This document shows positions 7,601 to 15,134 of a DNA stretch of 15,988 nt, piece by piece. Made by a program: the position numbers and the translations under genes. The first letter of the stretch is position 1. The number at the start of each line of letters is the position of its first letter. A model generated the notes under the pieces. That model worked only from the letters and a program-made list of their open reading frames with translations, was not told the origin of the DNA and ran no database searches. This DNA is from Pseudonocardiales bacterium (GTDB lineage: Bacteria; Actinomycetota; Actinomycetes; Mycobacteriales; Jatrophihabitantaceae), in the NCBI GenBank assembly GCA_025465405.1, contig JAODNL010000393.1, positions 1 through 15,988 on the forward strand. The letters are read 5' to 3'.

Positions 7601-7657
7601 CGGATAGCCAGTGGCTATGAGAAAGCGAGAAATGACTATTGGACAGCATCGCTGGCC
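7601..7657 (+). promoter_or_regulatory. LysR-type operator and promoter module B (drives the oxidoreductase gene)
   Basis: The palindrome ATAGCC-N3-GGCTAT (7604-7618) is followed at the same distance as in module A by TATTGGACAGCATCGC (7637-7652). TTGGAC at 7639-7644 is the -35 candidate, and AACGCT near 7664 is a weak -10 candidate. The match extends beyond the binding site itself (44 of 57 bases overall), as if the whole promoter had been duplicated and inverted. Confidence 0.72.
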
Positions 7658-7712
7658 GAGAGCAACGCTGTCCTGGTCCGACGTCGACGAGGTTCTTTAG
7701 GGAGATGGGTTG

Positions 7713-8606
7713 ATGGGCAGCATTCGCGACATGGAGCTTGGACGGTTCGGGGTCTGGACCTTCGACTTCGAATACCAGCCGGCCGCGCAGCTGCGCGATT
7801 CGCTTCAGGAACTCGAGCAGCGGGGATGGCGAGCGGTATGGGTTCCTGAGCTGTTCGGCCGCGAGGCGCTAACGCACGCTGCTTACCTGCTGTCCTGCAC
7901 CGAACGAATGCACGTCGTCAATGGCATCGCCCAGATCTGGGCGCGCGGCGCCCAGTGGATGCACGGCGGCGCCCTGCTGCTGGCCGACGCCTTCCCCGAC
8001 CGGCACGTGCTCGGCCTCGGCTTCGGCGGAATCTCGCGGCCGGGGACAACACCACTGGCAGCGATGTCGGCCTACCTGGACGAGATGGATGCGCTCGAGA
8101 CGCCGAACCCCAAGCCCGAGGCCCAAATGCACCGGATCCTGGCGGCCTACGGACCGAAGATGCTCGCGATGGCGCGCGATCGAAGCGCCGGCGCCCACAC
8201 CTACCACGTCACCGTTTCCCACACGGCGCAAGCGCGCGAAATCCTCGGGCCGGACGCGTTCCTCGGCGTCGAGCACCCAGTGCTGTTCGAGACCGACCCC
8301 GAGAAGGCGCGCGCGATCGCGCGCGAGCACCTGCACCCGTACTTGAATCAGCAGTACAACATCGCGAAGTTCCGCCGGCTCGGCTACTCGGAGGACGAGA
8401 TTGGCAACGGTGGCAGCGACCGCATCGTCGACGATCTCGTATTTTGGGGCGACCTCGGCACCATCGTGGACAGGCTGCACACCCACGTTCAGGCTGGTGC
8501 CGACCACGTCGGCGTGCAGGTGATCGGCATCGAACCGGGCCAGTCCGCGATGGCGCATTGGCGCCGTCTCAGCGACGCGCTCCTGCCGCAGACCGTCAGC
8601 GCCTGA
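7713..8606 (+). CDS. F420-type luciferase-like (LLM) oxidoreductase
   Basis: A 297-residue TIM-barrel protein of the bacterial luciferase-like family, most like the F420-dependent subclass of actinomycetes (TIGR03620-like, by recollection). The first strand is GRFGVWTFDFEYQPA, then LEQRGWRAVWVPELFGREAL, VNGIAQIWARGAQWMHGGAL, HVLGLGFGGISRP and the late GAYGPKMLA-type strand AAYGPKMLAMARDRSAG. The C-terminal VDRLHTHVQAGADHVGVQVI resembles the closing strand of the barrel. Such enzymes carry out hydride transfer or Baeyer-Villiger/monooxygenation with F420 or FMN; the cofactor cannot be proved here. ATG 7713 follows AGGGAG at 8 bases; TTG 7710 just before it is less likely. It is preceded by promoter module B and is probably part of the LysR regulon. 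Confidence 0.9.
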   Translation: MGSIRDMELGRFGVWTFDFEYQPAAQLRDSLQELEQRGWRAVWVPELFGREALTHAAYLLSCTERMHVVNGIAQIWARGAQWMHGGALLLADAFPDRHVLGLGFGGISRPGTTPLAAMSAYLDEMDALETPNPKPEAQMHRILAAYGPKMLAMARDRSAGAHTYHVTVSHTAQAREILGPDAFLGVEHPVLFETDPEKARAIAREHLHPYLNQQYNIAKFRRLGYSEDEIGNGGSDRIVDDLVFWGDLGTIVDRLHTHVQAGADHVGVQVIGIEPGQSAMAHWRRLSDALLPQTVSA

Positions 8607-8615
8607 TTGGCGCTG
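8597..8615 (+). terminator. Terminator-like hairpin enclosing the oxidoreductase stop codon
   Basis: Perfect 7-bp stem CAGCGCC / GGCGCTG with loop TGATT. The TGA stop codon lies in the loop. There is no T-run. A ribosome terminating here would cover the stem, so its action on transcription is uncertain. Confidence 0.45.
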
Positions 8616-8636
8616 GCGAGTGGAGAAAGTCTTCAA

Positions 8637-8793
8637 GTCGGCCGCGGCCGCGGTGATCTGATGTGCCGGCTGCTGGCCACGATGCTGCAGTTGCTCGTCG
8701 ACTCCGAAGCCGCGGCGTTCATCGGCGCTCAGCCATGCGATCGCAGCTCGGCCCGCACCACGCCCGCTTTCGTACGCGACGGCACCAGAGCAC
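8637..8793 (+). pseudogene. IS256-family (mutator-type) transposase N-terminal remnant
   Basis: The frame reads VGRGRGDLMCRLLATMLQLL then VDSEAAAFIGAQPCDRSSAR. This matches the start of IS256-type transposases, where a helix is followed by EAEATEFIGAxxYERTPxRTxxRNGxR. After about 50 codons similarity ends and no DDE domain is present. The fragment begins 30 bases after the oxidoreductase stop. Terminal inverted repeats were not found. It is recognised by eye from the spacing of conserved residues. Confidence 0.5.
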
Positions 8794-9136
8794 CGCAGAT
8801 CGAGATTGTTACCAGGACGTCCTATCCGGCTCGGATTGGCGCCAATGGCGTCGAGCCCGTACCCAGTCGGCCTCGACCTGCGGGTGGTGCGGCCGCCCGA
8901 TCGAGTACAAGGCTCGCGGGCGCATTCCCAAGCAGTGCTCCGCAGCTTGTCGGCAGCGAGCGTGGGAGCAGTCTCGGGCGGCTACCTCAGGGCGCTCCGC
9001 GGTCCAGGTGGTCGAGCGGCGCGTCGAGATCCCGGTCGAGAAGCAGGCCCCGCCTCCGGCCCGTCCGCGGCACACGGAGTGGGTCGAAGCGTTCGAGCGG
9101 CGCCGGTCCATCCATCGCCGAGCAGGTGGCCATTGA
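8735..9136 (+). CDS. Small Cys-rich zinc-ribbon protein, 5' end uncertain
   Basis: The convincing part starts near 8831: SDWRQWRRARTQSASTCGWC, then GRPIEYKARGRIPKQCSAAC and RQRAWEQ. The CxxC-x(n)-CxxxC pattern with RQRAWEQ is a short zinc-finger motif seen in many actinobacterial hypothetical proteins. A basic, Val/Glu/Pro-rich tail (VQVVERRVEIPVEKQAPPPA) follows. ATG 8735 is in frame but overlaps the transposase remnant in another frame and has no good ribosome binding site, so the true 5' end may have been lost to the insertion. The ending (ERRRSIHRRAGGH) may also be frameshifted. The function is unknown; nucleic-acid binding is possible. Confidence 0.42.
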   Translation: MRSQLGPHHARFRTRRHQSTADRDCYQDVLSGSDWRQWRRARTQSASTCGWCGRPIEYKARGRIPKQCSAACRQRAWEQSRAATSGRSAVQVVERRVEIPVEKQAPPPARPRHTEWVEAFERRRSIHRRAGGH

Positions 9137-9451
9137 GTGTTGACGTCGTATGAGCATGTGATCGCGACCCTGGACTTGTCACCCCTGCTCCGAAGTGGGG
9201 GCGCAAGGTTTCGGAGGCTCTACACCGCCGTGACCCGGCCCGTTCGGCTGGCAGCTCAGCTGATACGGAATACGCACACGGTTGCTGTCCGCCCCGAAAG
9301 TGCTTCGCTCCAGATATTTTCCGAATCACGAAGCAAGTCGTCCCTGCCCCGCTTCTGGGCGGGTTAACCGGGTCGGCGGGGCAGTAAACCCGACCCAGGT
9401 CCAGATCGGTAACGAAGTCCGCCCGCTGGCAAATGTCGGCCCGAAGAGCGG
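9137..9451. other. Non-coding stretch before the toxin gene
   Basis: No frame here has a recognisable domain or a plausible ribosome binding site. It contains a 7-bp inverted repeat TGCTTCG / CGAAGCA (9301-9307 and 9329-9335) around an AT-richer core, and the hairpin at 9370-9396. No tRNA or insertion-sequence end was identified. Confidence 0.5.
9370..9396 (-). terminator. Hairpin downstream of the PIN toxin gene
   Basis: Perfect 7-bp stem GGGTCGG / CCGACCC with a 13-base loop, about 55 bases beyond the toxin stop. The long loop and absence of a T-run make it a modest candidate. Confidence 0.3.
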
Positions 9452-9835
9452 TCACGCGGGCTCGTGGACGTCGACCAGGCCTTCGAGCCCCGCGAGGTCG
9501 CTCGGGTTGCGCGTCCACAACGTCGCCTGGTGAGCGGCGGCTGTCGCAGCGATCAGCAGATCGGCGACGCGCGCTCCCGGTTGCCGCCTTGCCGCCACCA
9601 CTGCCGCGGCCAAGCGGCCATACTCACGTGCCACCGACCCGTCGACCGGAAGCGCATCGAAGGTCTTTTCGATGATGCTCAGCCGACGAAGCCGCTCAGC
9701 CCGCACCGCCGGCGCAGCTGCCACGAGAACACCGAAATGAAGCTCCGCAAGCGAGACCGCGGAGATGGCGACGTCGGCGTCGATCAAGCCGGGATCGGGA
9801 CCTAGCAAGACGCTGGTGTCGAGGATGACCTTCAT
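9452..9835 (-). CDS. PIN-domain ribonuclease toxin (VapC-like)
   Basis: A 127-residue single PIN domain. The four expected acidic residues can be placed: Asp6 (MKVILDTSVLL), Glu31 (SLAELHFG), Asp92 (RVADLLIAATA) and Asp113 (TRNPSDLAGL). Together they bind Mg or Mn for RNA cleavage; VapC-type toxins cut tRNA or rRNA and arrest growth. The length is normal. ATG 9835 overlaps the antitoxin stop (ATGA), so the two are translated together. An upstream in-frame start would run through the antitoxin gene and lacks support. The module looks intact, unlike its neighbours. The cognate RNA target is unknown. Confidence 0.92.
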   Translation of the reverse strand: MKVILDTSVLLGPDPGLIDADVAISAVSLAELHFGVLVAAAPAVRAERLRRLSIIEKTFDALPVDGSVAREYGRLAAAVVAARRQPGARVADLLIAATAAAHQATLWTRNPSDLAGLEGLVDVHEPA

Positions 9836-10077
9836 CGAGTGAACGGGTCGGCCACCGTGCCGTCGACCGCGTCTCGATCCAGCGCCCAGTCCTGGTCGGC
9901 TGCGCCACGAAACACCTCGGCGATGTCCGCGCCCCGACGCCAACGGTTGCGGTGCACCGGGCCCAACTCAGCCACCTCACGCCCAGAGACCGTCACCGTG
10001 ATGGTCTCACCGGCCTCGGCCTGCCGCACCAGCTCGCTGGCCTGCTGTCGCAGCTCTCGCAAACCCGTCGTCGTCAT
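9832..10077 (-). CDS. Phd/YefM-type antitoxin
   Basis: An 81-residue antitoxin. MTTTGLRELRQQASELVRQA, then EAGETITVTVSGREVAELGP, is the standard Phd/YefM DNA-binding N-terminal fold. The acidic C-terminal half (AADQDWALDRDAVDGTVADP) should wrap the toxin. ATG 10077 was chosen because it starts the conserved domain and lies 12 bp from a perfect operator palindrome. Longer in-frame starts would read through that operator. The 3' end overlaps the toxin start by 4 bp. Phd-type antitoxins paired with PIN toxins are common in mycobacteria and relatives. Confidence 0.9.
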   Translation of the reverse strand: MTTTGLRELRQQASELVRQAEAGETITVTVSGREVAELGPVHRNRWRRGADIAEVFRGAADQDWALDRDAVDGTVADPFTR

Positions 10078-10088
10078 AGAACCTACGC

Positions 10089-10102
10089 TAGCACATGTGC
10101 TA
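10089..10102. promoter_or_regulatory. Operator palindrome of the Phd/PIN toxin-antitoxin pair
   Basis: Perfect 14-bp palindrome TAGCACATGTGCTA, 12 bp upstream of the antitoxin start. The antitoxin or the complex probably binds here to repress the operon; this is inferred from symmetry and position. Confidence 0.6.
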
Positions 10103-10189
10103 CCCACGCACAGCCGGCATGCTGCACGGCTGTGTCGGGCGGTGCGCGATGTATCTCGTCGCGCGTCCACTGCCAGTCCGCGGTCCCGG

Positions 10190-10473
10190 ATCGATAGAAG
10201 GTGAACGGGCTTGTGCTTCGGCGTCGACCGAGATGAGCGCTACGGTCGTCGGCTCGTCCGCGGTAGCGGCAGCCTCGAGTCCGACACCTTCGGCGGCGGC
10301 ATGCGCGCGCAGGATGCGGCCGAAGGCCTCGTCCGACAGTCGTGCCATCAGCGAAAGCCGCTGCCCAAGGCGTGCCAGCCCGATCGCCACGTTCTATGGG
10401 CCGCGACCGGAACGGCGTGGTAGTTGTCCGGCGGTCCGGACGGTGACAGGCCGATCAACGCTTCGCCGATCAC
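10190..10473 (-). pseudogene. PfkB-family sugar kinase, N-terminal remnant
   Basis: From GTG 10473 one frame gives VIGEALIGLSPSGPPDNYHA, like the PfkB start (VIGEALIDLVPS). After a frameshift near 10400 the next frame gives NVAIGLARLGQRLSLMARLS and DEAFGRILRAHAAAEGVGLE up to ALISVDAEAQA. The usual PGGSPFNVA junction is damaged (PVAAHR), and everything after about residue 95, including the ATP site and catalytic GAGD, is absent. The remnant begins 27 bp after the LacI stop on the same strand, as expected for a lacI-kinase operon. It was probably a fructokinase-like partner of the nearby importer, and it was truncated where the toxin-antitoxin promoter region begins. Confidence 0.72.
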
Positions 10474-10500
10474 GTGATAGTCGGGCGCGGGTCCGGCGAT

Positions 10501-11559
10501 TCAGCCATTGACTGCCCCGGCGCGCGGGATCTCGCCGGACCCGCGCATGATCAGACGGGTCGACACGACGTGGGTCCGCGACGCTGATTCGTCACCGTCG
10601 AGCCGGCGAAACAGGATCTCGGCGGCGAGACCGCCGAGGCGTTCGATGTCCTGCGCGATGACCGAGATACCCGGTCGCAACAGGTCGGCGAGGGGGAAGT
10701 CGTCGAATCCGACGAGCGCCACCGAGTCCTCCATACCGAGCAGCCGCAGCGCTCGGCTCGCCCCGATGGTGACGAGGTTCTGACTCGCGAAGATCGCCGT
10801 CGGCGGCTCTGGTGGCTCGAGCATGCGGGTCGTCGCGGCTATGGCTTCGTTCACGGTGCTGATCTCGGAGTCGACGATCGTTTCGTCAAGCTCGACGTGG
10901 GCGACTTCCAACGCGTGGCGGTAACCGGCGAGTCGCTGCGCAGCTGTCGAGATCGAGGTGCGGTCGCCGAGGTAGCCGATCCGGCGATGCCCATGATCGA
11001 GCAAATGACGCACGGCCATATCGGCGCCGGTGATGTTGTCAGAGACAACGGCGTCGGCGTCGAGCAACTTCGGCTCGCGGTCGACGAACACAAAACGGGT
11101 GCCTGCGCTGCGCTCACTCTGGAGGTAGCTGTGGTCCTGTCCGCACGGCACGATGATCAGCCCGTCGACACGACGGTCGATCAGCGCTCTGCTCAGCTCA
11201 TGCTCGCGGACCGGGTCCTCATCGAGGCTGCCGACCAGGACGACGACCCCGCGCTTGTGCGCCACGTTCTCGACGGCACGCATGAGTGAAGCCGAGAACG
11301 GGTTCGCCGAGTCCTCGACGAGCATCCCGATCGTCGCGGTGCGGCGGTCACTTCGCCGCAAATTGCTGGCTGCGAGGTTTGGGCGATAGCCGAGCTTGCC
11401 CGCCGCGTCGATGACACGTGCCGCGAGCGCGGGGTCGACCGTGCTCACGCCGTTGACAACCCGCGACACCGTCTTCAAGGACACCCCGGCCAGCGCGGAG
11501 ACGTCCCGCATCGTCGGCCGAGTGCGCATCGCTACCTGCCGCTGAGCATCTTCAGACAT
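10501..11559 (-). CDS. LacI-family transcriptional regulator
   Basis: A 352-residue sugar-responsive repressor. The helix-turn-helix covers about 17-38 (MRDVSALAGVSLKTVSRVVN), with the hinge helix YRPNLAASNLRR near 58-69. The effector-binding core follows, with typical strands (IGMLVEDSANPFSASLM, VDGLIIVPCG, RFVFVDREP, IGYLGDRTSISTAAQRLAGY, VALVGFDDFPLADLLRPGIS). ATG 11559 gives a short N-terminal extension; ATG 11529 (MRTRPTMRDV) is an equally plausible start and neither has a strong ribosome binding site. It is divergent from the importer genes, with operator-like sites between them. One site overlaps its own start codon, suggesting autoregulation. Confidence 0.92.
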   Translation of the reverse strand: MSEDAQRQVAMRTRPTMRDVSALAGVSLKTVSRVVNGVSTVDPALAARVIDAAGKLGYRPNLAASNLRRSDRRTATIGMLVEDSANPFSASLMRAVENVAHKRGVVVLVGSLDEDPVREHELSRALIDRRVDGLIIVPCGQDHSYLQSERSAGTRFVFVDREPKLLDADAVVSDNITGADMAVRHLLDHGHRRIGYLGDRTSISTAAQRLAGYRHALEVAHVELDETIVDSEISTVNEAIAATTRMLEPPEPPTAIFASQNLVTIGASRALRLLGMEDSVALVGFDDFPLADLLRPGISVIAQDIERLGGLAAEILFRRLDGDESASRTHVVSTRLIMRGSGEIPRAGAVNG

Positions 11560-11566
11560 CGTTATC
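11555..11566. promoter_or_regulatory. Candidate LacI operator overlapping the lacI start
   Basis: GACATCGTTATC has the central CG of LacI-family operators, and 4 of 6 positions match between half-sites. It shares CGTTATCCC with the better site at 11654-11667. Binding is inferred. Confidence 0.35.
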
Positions 11567-11653
11567 CCACGTTGGTGTTGGCGTACCCGGGTCCTTTTGA
11601 GCCAGATCCTATTGTGTATTGACTCACATTGCCTAGAGGTGGACTATCGCTGA

Positions 11654-11665
11654 GACAACGTTATC
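11654..11665. promoter_or_regulatory. Candidate LacI operator upstream of the importer
   Basis: GACAACGTTATC is a near-perfect 12-bp palindrome (5 of 6 positions) with central CG, the hallmark of LacI-family operators. It lies about 38 bp before the binding-protein ATG. The extended CGTTATCCC is repeated at 11560-11568. Confidence 0.5.
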
Positions 11666-11702
11666 CCGACCGTTGAATCGGCCCCGACGAGAGGCTCAGT
11701 CC

Positions 11703-12827
11703 ATGAAATTGGTTTCCACCAATCCATCCCGTCGCCTGCGCGGCGGCGCGGGAGTGCGGCTCGGGATCGCCTTGGCCGCGTGCGCGACGCTCGCACTTTC
11801 CGCCTGCAGTTCGTCGAAGAAGACCGCCAATCCCGGCAGTTCGGGCGCAAGCGGCAAGGCGGTCGGAGTCTCGCTGATCCTGAAGACGCTGACGAACCCG
11901 TACTTTGTCTCGATGGCGAGCGACGCCAAGGCCGCGGCCGCGAAGGACAACGTCAAGCTCACCGTCGCTGCGGGCAGCAAGGACGGTGACACCCAGGCGC
12001 AGATCAGCGCCATCGACAACGCGATCTCGCGCGGCGACAAGGGCATCCTCATCACCACGAACGGCGACGCCGTCAATGCGGCCCTGAACCAGGCCAAGCA
12101 GGCCGGCCTGTTCGTGATCGCGCTCGACACCTCGACCAACCCGGCGTCGGTCGCAGACATCACGTATGCGACGGACAATGAGCAGGCCGGAAAGCTCGAC
12201 GGCCAGTACGCCGCCGCCACACTGGGTGGCAAGCCCGCGGTGATCGCGATGCTCGATCTGTTCAACAACCAGGTCGTGTCGGTCGACATCCAACGCGACC
12301 ACGGGTTCCTCGAGGGCATGGGCATCGACCCGGGAAGCACGACGCAGAACGCCAAGGAGGCGAAGTCGGGCAAGTACTCGGGTGGCACTTACACGATCGC
12401 GTGCCACCAGCCGACGCAGGGCGCGATCGACGGCGGCCGCTCGGCGATGGAGAACTGCCTGTCGGCCAACCCGAACATCAATGTCGTGTACGCGATCAAC
12501 GAACCGGCCGGTGAAGGTGCCTACAACGCGCTCAAGTCAGCGGGCAAGACCAGCCAGGCGTTGATCTTTGCGATCGACGGAAGCTGCGCGGGCCTGAAGT
12601 TCGTCACAAGCGGCGAGTTCGCCGCAGACGCGACGCAGTACCCGGGCAAGATGGCCAGCCTTGGCGTGGACGCGATCGCCAAGCTTGCACGCGGTGGCTC
12701 CAAGCCCACGGTCACCAGCGGTAAGAGCTTCTTCGACACGGGCACCAAGCTGGCTGCGGCTAAGTCCGCAGGCGGTCTCGCCGTCCAGTCTCCGTCGGAT
12801 GCCGCATCCGCATGCTGGGGAAGCTGA
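11703..12827 (+). CDS. Sugar ABC transporter substrate-binding lipoprotein (FrcB/RbsB-like)
   Basis: A 374-residue exported binding protein. The signal sequence ends in lipobox LSAC (32-35), and a Ser/Gly-rich linker follows. The Peripla_BP_4 fold opens with VGVSLILKTLTNPYFVSMAS, close to fructose- and ribose-binding proteins. Next come QAQISAIDNAISRGDKGILI, ITYATDNEQAG, VVYAINEPAGEGAYNALKSA and the late GEFAADATQYPGKMASLGVD. ATG 11703 has AGAGG 8 bases upstream; GTG 11673 upstream lacks one. It is first in the importer operon, divergent from lacI and probably induced when LacI releases its operators. Fructose is suggested by resemblance and by the kinase remnant, but is not proven. Confidence 0.9.
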   Translation: MKLVSTNPSRRLRGGAGVRLGIALAACATLALSACSSSKKTANPGSSGASGKAVGVSLILKTLTNPYFVSMASDAKAAAAKDNVKLTVAAGSKDGDTQAQISAIDNAISRGDKGILITTNGDAVNAALNQAKQAGLFVIALDTSTNPASVADITYATDNEQAGKLDGQYAAATLGGKPAVIAMLDLFNNQVVSVDIQRDHGFLEGMGIDPGSTTQNAKEAKSGKYSGGTYTIACHQPTQGAIDGGRSAMENCLSANPNINVVYAINEPAGEGAYNALKSAGKTSQALIFAIDGSCAGLKFVTSGEFAADATQYPGKMASLGVDAIAKLARGGSKPTVTSGKSFFDTGTKLAAAKSAGGLAVQSPSDAASACWGS

Positions 12828-12843
12828 CCCCGATGACCGAGGC

Positions 12844-12878
12844 GCGAGGTGCGCCAGCAGGGCCGCGGCGCACCTCGC
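12844..12878 (+). terminator. Strong hairpin between binding-protein and permease genes
   Basis: Perfect 12-bp stem GCGAGGTGCGCC / GGCGCACCTCGC with an 11-base loop, 16 bases after the binding-protein stop and about 90 bases before the permease. There is no T-run. Such hairpins in ABC operons often act as partial terminators or 3' stabilisers, so that the binding protein is made in excess; this role is inferred. Confidence 0.55.
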
Positions 12879-12967
12879 ACCACCGGACCCATTGTGTCGG
12901 GGTATCTGTCCGTAGAACCCTTGACTGAGTCCGACAACCCGTCAGGCCGAGGCTCGAGAGGATCCAC

Positions 12968-14001
12968 GTGAGCACTGCACTGGGCCGAGGCACGGCGCCC
13001 ACCACCGCTGCCGACGAATTCCTGAACCGGCCCGTCACCATCGCGCAAAGGGTGCATTCGGTTCTGCACCGGCAGCCCGCCCTCAGCCCAGCCATCGTGC
13101 TGGTGCTGGCAGGCGTGGCGTTCAGCTTTCTGAGCCCCAGATTCCTGACCGCGACCAACCTCTCGCTGGTCTTCCAGCAGGTCGCTGTCGTCGGTGCACT
13201 CGCAGCCGGGCAGACCCTGATCATCCTCACCGCGGGCATCGACCTTTCGATCGGCGCCGTCATGGTGCTGTCTTCGCTAGTGATGTCCAAGCTCGCCTTC
13301 GACTCGGGCGTCCCCGGCGTCTTCGCACTGTTAATCGGTGCTGCCGTCGCGATACTCGCCCAAGCTGTCAACGGACTTCTCGTCACAAGGATCAAGCTGC
13401 CGCCGTTCATTGTCACGCTCGGGACACTGAGCATCTTCACGGCAATCACCCTGATCTACGCCAAGGGTCAAACGGTGCAGCTGAGCCCGAACAGCTTCCT
13501 GTTGTGGAGTGCCAAGACCGTGACCGTCGGTTCGCTCAAACTGACTACCGGCGTGTTGCTCATGGTCGGGCTGTACATCGTCATCGGATTCGCGCTGCGC
13601 TACACGGCGTGGGGGCGGCATCTCTATTCGGTCGGTGACGACCCCGAGGCGTCGCGACTGAGCGGCATCCAGGTCAACAGGGTGATCCTTAGCGCCTACA
13701 TGGTCGCGGGTGTCGCTGTCGCGGTTGCGGCGTGGATCCTCGTCGGCCGGGTGGGCGGCGGCGATCCGAACAGCGGCATCAACGCAAACCTGCAATCCAT
13801 CACGGCTGTGGTCATCGGCGGCACGAGCCTGTTCGGCGGTCGGGGGCGCATCATCGGCTCGCTGATCGGGGCGCTCATCGTCCAGGTCTTCGTCAACGGT
13901 CTGGCCCTTGCCGGGTACGACCCGAACTACCAGGTGCTCGCCGTCGGTGTGCTCGTCATCGTCGCCGTGTCGGTCGATCAGTGGATCCGGAGGGTGAAGG
14001 C

Positions 14002-14005
<4 letters not shown>
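12968..14005 (+). CDS. Sugar ABC transporter permease (FrcC/RbsC-like)
   Basis: A 345-residue integral membrane protein of the BPD_transp_2 class, the channel of the second importer. It has a 40-residue cytoplasmic start, a first membrane helix near 41-57 and the family motif AGIDLSIGAV (89-98). NGLLVTRIKLPPFIVTLGT follows at 135-153, then GRHLYSVGDDPEASRLSGI, and hydrophobic helices continue to near 340. GTG 12968 has AGAGG 7 bases upstream. Its stop overlaps the ATPase start (ATGA), so the two are translationally coupled. It is only distantly similar to the permease at 1897-3048, consistent with different ligands. Confidence 0.93.
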
Positions 14006-14778
<773 letters not shown>

Positions 14779-15134
14779 ACGCCGACAATTCGCGTAGCGC
14801 GACGCTGTTGGGGTGCAGCTCGACGGTCCTCACGATCGGCGGGCACGCTGGGCTCCGATCTGTGGTGCACCTACTTGATCGGCGTGCTCGGGCGGCTCGT
14901 CGGCTTCGAGGGAGCTCACCGGGGTCCGGCGGCCGGTCGACGGCTACGAATTCGTAGTACTGGAACTCGCCCATCGACTCACGCCCGGCCGGTCCGCTTC
15001 GACCAATGCCGGCAGGCCTCGATCAGTCGGCGCCGTCGAGCCTCGCGAGAACGCCTTGGAGAACCGTCTGCCGCGTCAAGCACGACGCAGGGATTTGCAG
15101 CCGTCGTTCGCGGCGGGCGCGGGGCACAGCAATG
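14779..15134. other. Intergenic stretch without an intact gene
   Basis: Apart from the short hypothetical-gene remnant there is nothing recognisable. A small hairpin TCGCG-TAG-CGCGA (14790-14802) follows the ATPase gene and is too weak to call a terminator. Open frames on both strands lack domains. Confidence 0.45.
14903..14974 (-). pseudogene. Remnant of a conserved hypothetical gene
   Basis: ATG 14974 opens MGEFQYYEFVAVDRPPDPGE. This closely resembles the start of a conserved actinobacterial hypothetical protein beginning M-x-x-YQYYEFxAIDRPL (some annotated near SWIM zinc-finger proteins, by recollection). Similarity fades after about 24 codons, and the open frame would continue into the importer ATPase gene on the other strand. 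Only the 5' end survives. The function is unknown. Confidence 0.45.

Noticed and set aside
9301..9335. Inverted repeat TGCTTCG / CGAAGCA as possible insertion-sequence ends or attachment site
   Set aside because: It is only 7 bp with a 21-bp gap; there is no flanking duplication and no recombinase nearby.
11619..11650. TTGACT and TATCGC as a standard promoter of the second importer
   Set aside because: The spacing is 20 bases, outside the normal 16-19, so it is left unannotated.
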